Shown piece after piece: positions 17,556-19,194 of a stretch of 19,194 bases of DNA; position 1 is the first letter of the stretch; every line of letters starts with the position of its first letter. Under the pieces are notes generated by a model. That model had not been told where the DNA came from and ran no database searches. It saw only the letters and a list, made by a program, of their open reading frames with translations. Source of the stretch: JBKHXU01 sp046565865 (lineage in GTDB: Bacteria > Pseudomonadota > Gammaproteobacteria > Acidiferrobacterales > Sulfurifustaceae); NCBI GenBank assembly GCA_046565865.1, contig JBKHXU010000199.1, forward strand, positions 1-19,194, in the 5' to 3' direction. A program made the translations under genes and the position numbers.

Positions 17556-17582
17556 AAACCCGGCAACCGCCGGGTTTTTTTT
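17556..17582 (+). terminator. Intrinsic terminator after cspD
   Basis: AACCCGGC (17557-17564) pairs perfectly with GCCGGGTT (17569-17576) around AACC, extended by one A-T pair, and runs into eight T residues (17575-17582). It lies 28 bases after the cspD stop and ends two bases before the end of the converging icd gene. It is the clearest rho-independent terminator in the window. Confidence 0.95.
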
Positions 17583-17584
17583 GC

Positions 17585-18841
17585 CTACATCGCCGCGACT
17601 ATAGCGCGGCCGAAGTCCGCGGTACTCACCGCCCGTGCGTCGGGCATACCGCGGGCGAAATCGACGGTAACGATGCGCGCGGCGATGGCGCCCTCCATTC
17701 CTTTCAAAATGAGATCGGCGGCCTCGCTCCAACCCATGTGCCGCAGCATCATCTCCGCGGACAGGATCAACGAACCTGGGTTCGCCTGATTCTTGCCGGC
17801 ATATTTCGGCGCGGTACCGTGCGTGGCCTCGAACATGGCCACGGTATCGGACAGATTGGCGCCCGGCGCAATACCGATGCCGCCGACCTGGGCCGCCAGC
17901 GCGTCGGAGATGTAGTCGCCATTGAGATTGAGCGTCGCGACCACGCTGAACTCCTCCGGCCGCAGCAAAATCTGCTGCAAAAACGCGTCGGCGATCACAT
18001 CCTTAACTACGATGTCCTGGCCCGAGCGCGGATGACGGATGGTGCACCACGGTCCGCCGTCGATCGGGGTCGCGCCGAATTCGCGGCGCGCCAGCTCGTA
18101 ACCCCAATTTTTAAAGCCGCCCTCGGTGAACTTCATGATGTTGCCTTTGTGCACCAGCGTCACCGACGCGCGATTATTGTCGATGGCGTACTGGATGGCG
18201 CGGCGCACCAACCGCTCGGTACCTTCGCGCGACACGGGCTTGACGCCAATGGCCGAGGTCGCGGGGAAGCGAATCTTTTTTACGCCCATTTCGCGCTGCA
18301 AAAACCCGATGACCTTTTGCGCCTCCGCGGTTTCCGCCGCCCATTCGATGCCCGCGTAAATATCTTCGGAATTCTCGCGGAAGATCACCATATCGGTCTT
18401 CTCCGGTTGCTTCACCGGACTCGGCACGCCCCGAAAGTACCGCACCGGTCGCAGGCACACATAGAGATCGAGTTCCTGGCGCAGCGTGACGTTGAGCGAG
18501 CGGATGCCGCCGCCGACCGGCGTCGTCAACGGACCCTTGATCGAAATCACATACTCGCGCACCGCGGAGAGCGTCTCGGCCGGCAGCCAATTGTCGCCGC
18601 CGTAGGTCGCGACCGCTTTCTCGCCGGCGTATACCTCCATCCAGGCGATGCGCCGGCGCCCGCCGTAGGCCTTGGCCACCGCCGCGTCGGTCACGGCGCG
18701 CATCGCCGGCGTCACGTCGCGGCCGATGCCGTCGCCTTCAATGAACGGGATGATGGGATGGTCAGGAACGCGCAGCGCACCGTTCGCCTGGACTTCGATC
18801 CGCTGACCGTCGGTTGGAATTGTTATATGGCTGGCACCCAT
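17585..18841 (-). CDS. icd: Isocitrate dehydrogenase, NADP-dependent
   Basis: It converts isocitrate to 2-oxoglutarate and CO2 in the TCA cycle. The 418 residues compare with 416 in E. coli. Key residues fit an NADP enzyme: Ser115 in GGGIRSLNV (E. coli Ser113, the substrate-binding and AceK phosphorylation site), the RPVRYFRGVPSPVK substrate region, IFRENSEDIYAG, and Lys346-Tyr347 in HGTAPKYAG, the pair that selects NADP over NAD. The ATG at 18841 is chosen for GAGGAA eight bases upstream and for the normal N-terminus; the frame stays open to the window end but that part is not conserved. Together with sucCD it gives two TCA-cycle loci in the window. Confidence 0.98.
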   Translation of the reverse strand: MGASHITIPTDGQRIEVQANGALRVPDHPIIPFIEGDGIGRDVTPAMRAVTDAAVAKAYGGRRRIAWMEVYAGEKAVATYGGDNWLPAETLSAVREYVISIKGPLTTPVGGGIRSLNVTLRQELDLYVCLRPVRYFRGVPSPVKQPEKTDMVIFRENSEDIYAGIEWAAETAEAQKVIGFLQREMGVKKIRFPATSAIGVKPVSREGTERLVRRAIQYAIDNNRASVTLVHKGNIMKFTEGGFKNWGYELARREFGATPIDGGPWCTIRHPRSGQDIVVKDVIADAFLQQILLRPEEFSVVATLNLNGDYISDALAAQVGGIGIAPGANLSDTVAMFEATHGTAPKYAGKNQANPGSLILSAEMMLRHMGWSEAADLILKGMEGAIAARIVTVDFARGMPDARAVSTADFGRAIVAAM

Positions 18842-18866
18842 AGTCTGTTCCTCAAATGAAGGCGCG

Positions 18867-18875
18867 ATTCTATCA
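18867..18875 (-). promoter_or_regulatory. Candidate icd promoter, extended -10
   Basis: The minus strand reads TGATAGAAT, an extended -10 (TGn plus TAGAAT, 5/6 of consensus), about 26 bases before the icd ATG. The -35 region is weak, as is common with extended -10 promoters. Confidence 0.45.
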
Positions 18876-18929
18876 GTACTCGGCACCGTTGTTCGCGGGC
18901 GGGTGCGGAGAAAGGTCGTGATACCGCAG

Positions 18930-18956
18930 CGTGGGGCGACGCCCACGGGCGTTTTT
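18930..18956 (+). other. Two alternative hairpins and a T-run upstream of nudJ
   Basis: CGTGGG (18930-18935) can pair with CCCACG (18942-18947). Alternatively ACGCC (18939-18943) can pair with GGCGT (18948-18952), which leads straight into TTTTT and looks like a small terminator. The two folds exclude each other. This sits 15 bases before the nudJ ATG. Confidence 0.35.
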
Positions 18957-18970
18957 GATAGGGTTGCTCC

Positions 18971-19194
18971 ATGGTGTGGAAACCGAACGTCGTGGTCGCC
19001 GCCATCATCGAACGCGATGGCCGCTTCCTTCTGGTCGAGGAGGACGCGGACGGCGCGCACGTCATCAATCAACCCGCCGGCCACTTGGACGAGGGCGAGA
19101 CGCTGCTGGACGCCGTGGTGCGCGAGACCCTGGAGGAGACCGCCTGGCACTTCAAACCCGAAGCGCTGATCGGCATCTACCGCTGGCCACATCC
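18971..19194 (+). CDS. nudJ: NudJ-like Nudix hydrolase, 5' part only
   Basis: A Nudix hydrolase; E. coli NudJ cleaves nucleoside di- and triphosphates and thiamine pyrophosphate precursors. Only the first 74 codons are present because the gene leaves the right edge of the window. It begins MVWKPNVVVAAIIERDGRF, followed by VEEDADGAHVINQPAGH. The Nudix box is GHLDEGETLLDAVVRE then TLEETAW, fitting Gx5Ex7REUxEExGU except that Ala replaces the final Gly. The NQPAGHL sequence is typical of NudJ. No good ribosome-binding site is visible before the ATG. It diverges from icd. Confidence 0.9.
   Translation, partial: MVWKPNVVVAAIIERDGRFLLVEEDADGAHVINQPAGHLDEGETLLDAVVRETLEETAWHFKPEALIGIYRWPH

Noticed and set aside
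17738..18859. Plus-strand frame of 373 codons opposite icd
   Set aside because: A shadow of the highly conserved icd sequence, with Arg/His-rich translation.
18842..19192. 117-residue extension of isocitrate dehydrogenase
   Set aside because: It runs through the icd promoter region and antisense to nudJ; the family starts near 18841.

Overview
The window is a GC-rich piece of gammaproteobacterial chromosome that does not look enteric. It carries the neighbourhood aat, bpt, infA, clpA, clpS, cspD, icd. That order matches what I know of Pseudomonas (icd-cspD-clpS-clpA-infA-ate-aat), with part of it also seen in Escherichia coli (cspD-clpS-clpA-serW-infA-aat). The genus cannot be fixed from sequence alone; a free-living, possibly sulfur-metabolising, Chromatiales-like lineage would fit. 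It is densely packed, with no gene-free stretch above 300 bases.

Layout. 1-1688 (minus): sucC and the start of sucD, the TCA-cycle succinyl-CoA synthetase. 1830-7607 (plus): an efflux operon of four genes joined by ATGA stop/start overlaps: TetR repressor, an unusually small periplasmic adaptor lipoprotein, an AcrB-type RND pump and a TolC-type outer-membrane channel. A TetR-style palindrome lies between this operon and sucC. 7694-10707 (plus): a COG3146/GNAT-like protein, the two N-degron aminoacyl transferases aat and bpt, and infA (GTG start).

10826-14171 is the accessory part. It has a secreted DsrE-family protein and an outer-membrane porin (minus strand), divergent from an ECF sigma factor and its membrane anti-sigma factor. 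The periplasmic half of the anti-sigma factor is itself a DsrE-like domain with the same Cys motif as the secreted DsrE protein. These four genes interrupt the normally tight infA-clpA linkage.

14343-17022 (minus): clpS-clpA, the N-degron adaptor and unfoldase that act downstream of Aat and Bpt. 17319-17528 (plus): a CspD-like cold-shock protein with a leader hairpin and a strong terminator. 17585-18841 (minus): NADP-type isocitrate dehydrogenase. 18971-19194 (plus): the start of a NudJ-like Nudix hydrolase that leaves the window.

How it fits together: Aat and Bpt attach destabilising Leu/Phe residues to proteins, ClpS recognises them and ClpA unfolds them for ClpP (not in the window). The efflux operon is probably self-repressed by its TetR protein. 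The most novel element is the sigma/anti-sigma/DsrE/porin module, which I infer to be an envelope signalling system that senses a sulfur, persulfide or redox cue through the periplasmic DsrE fold.
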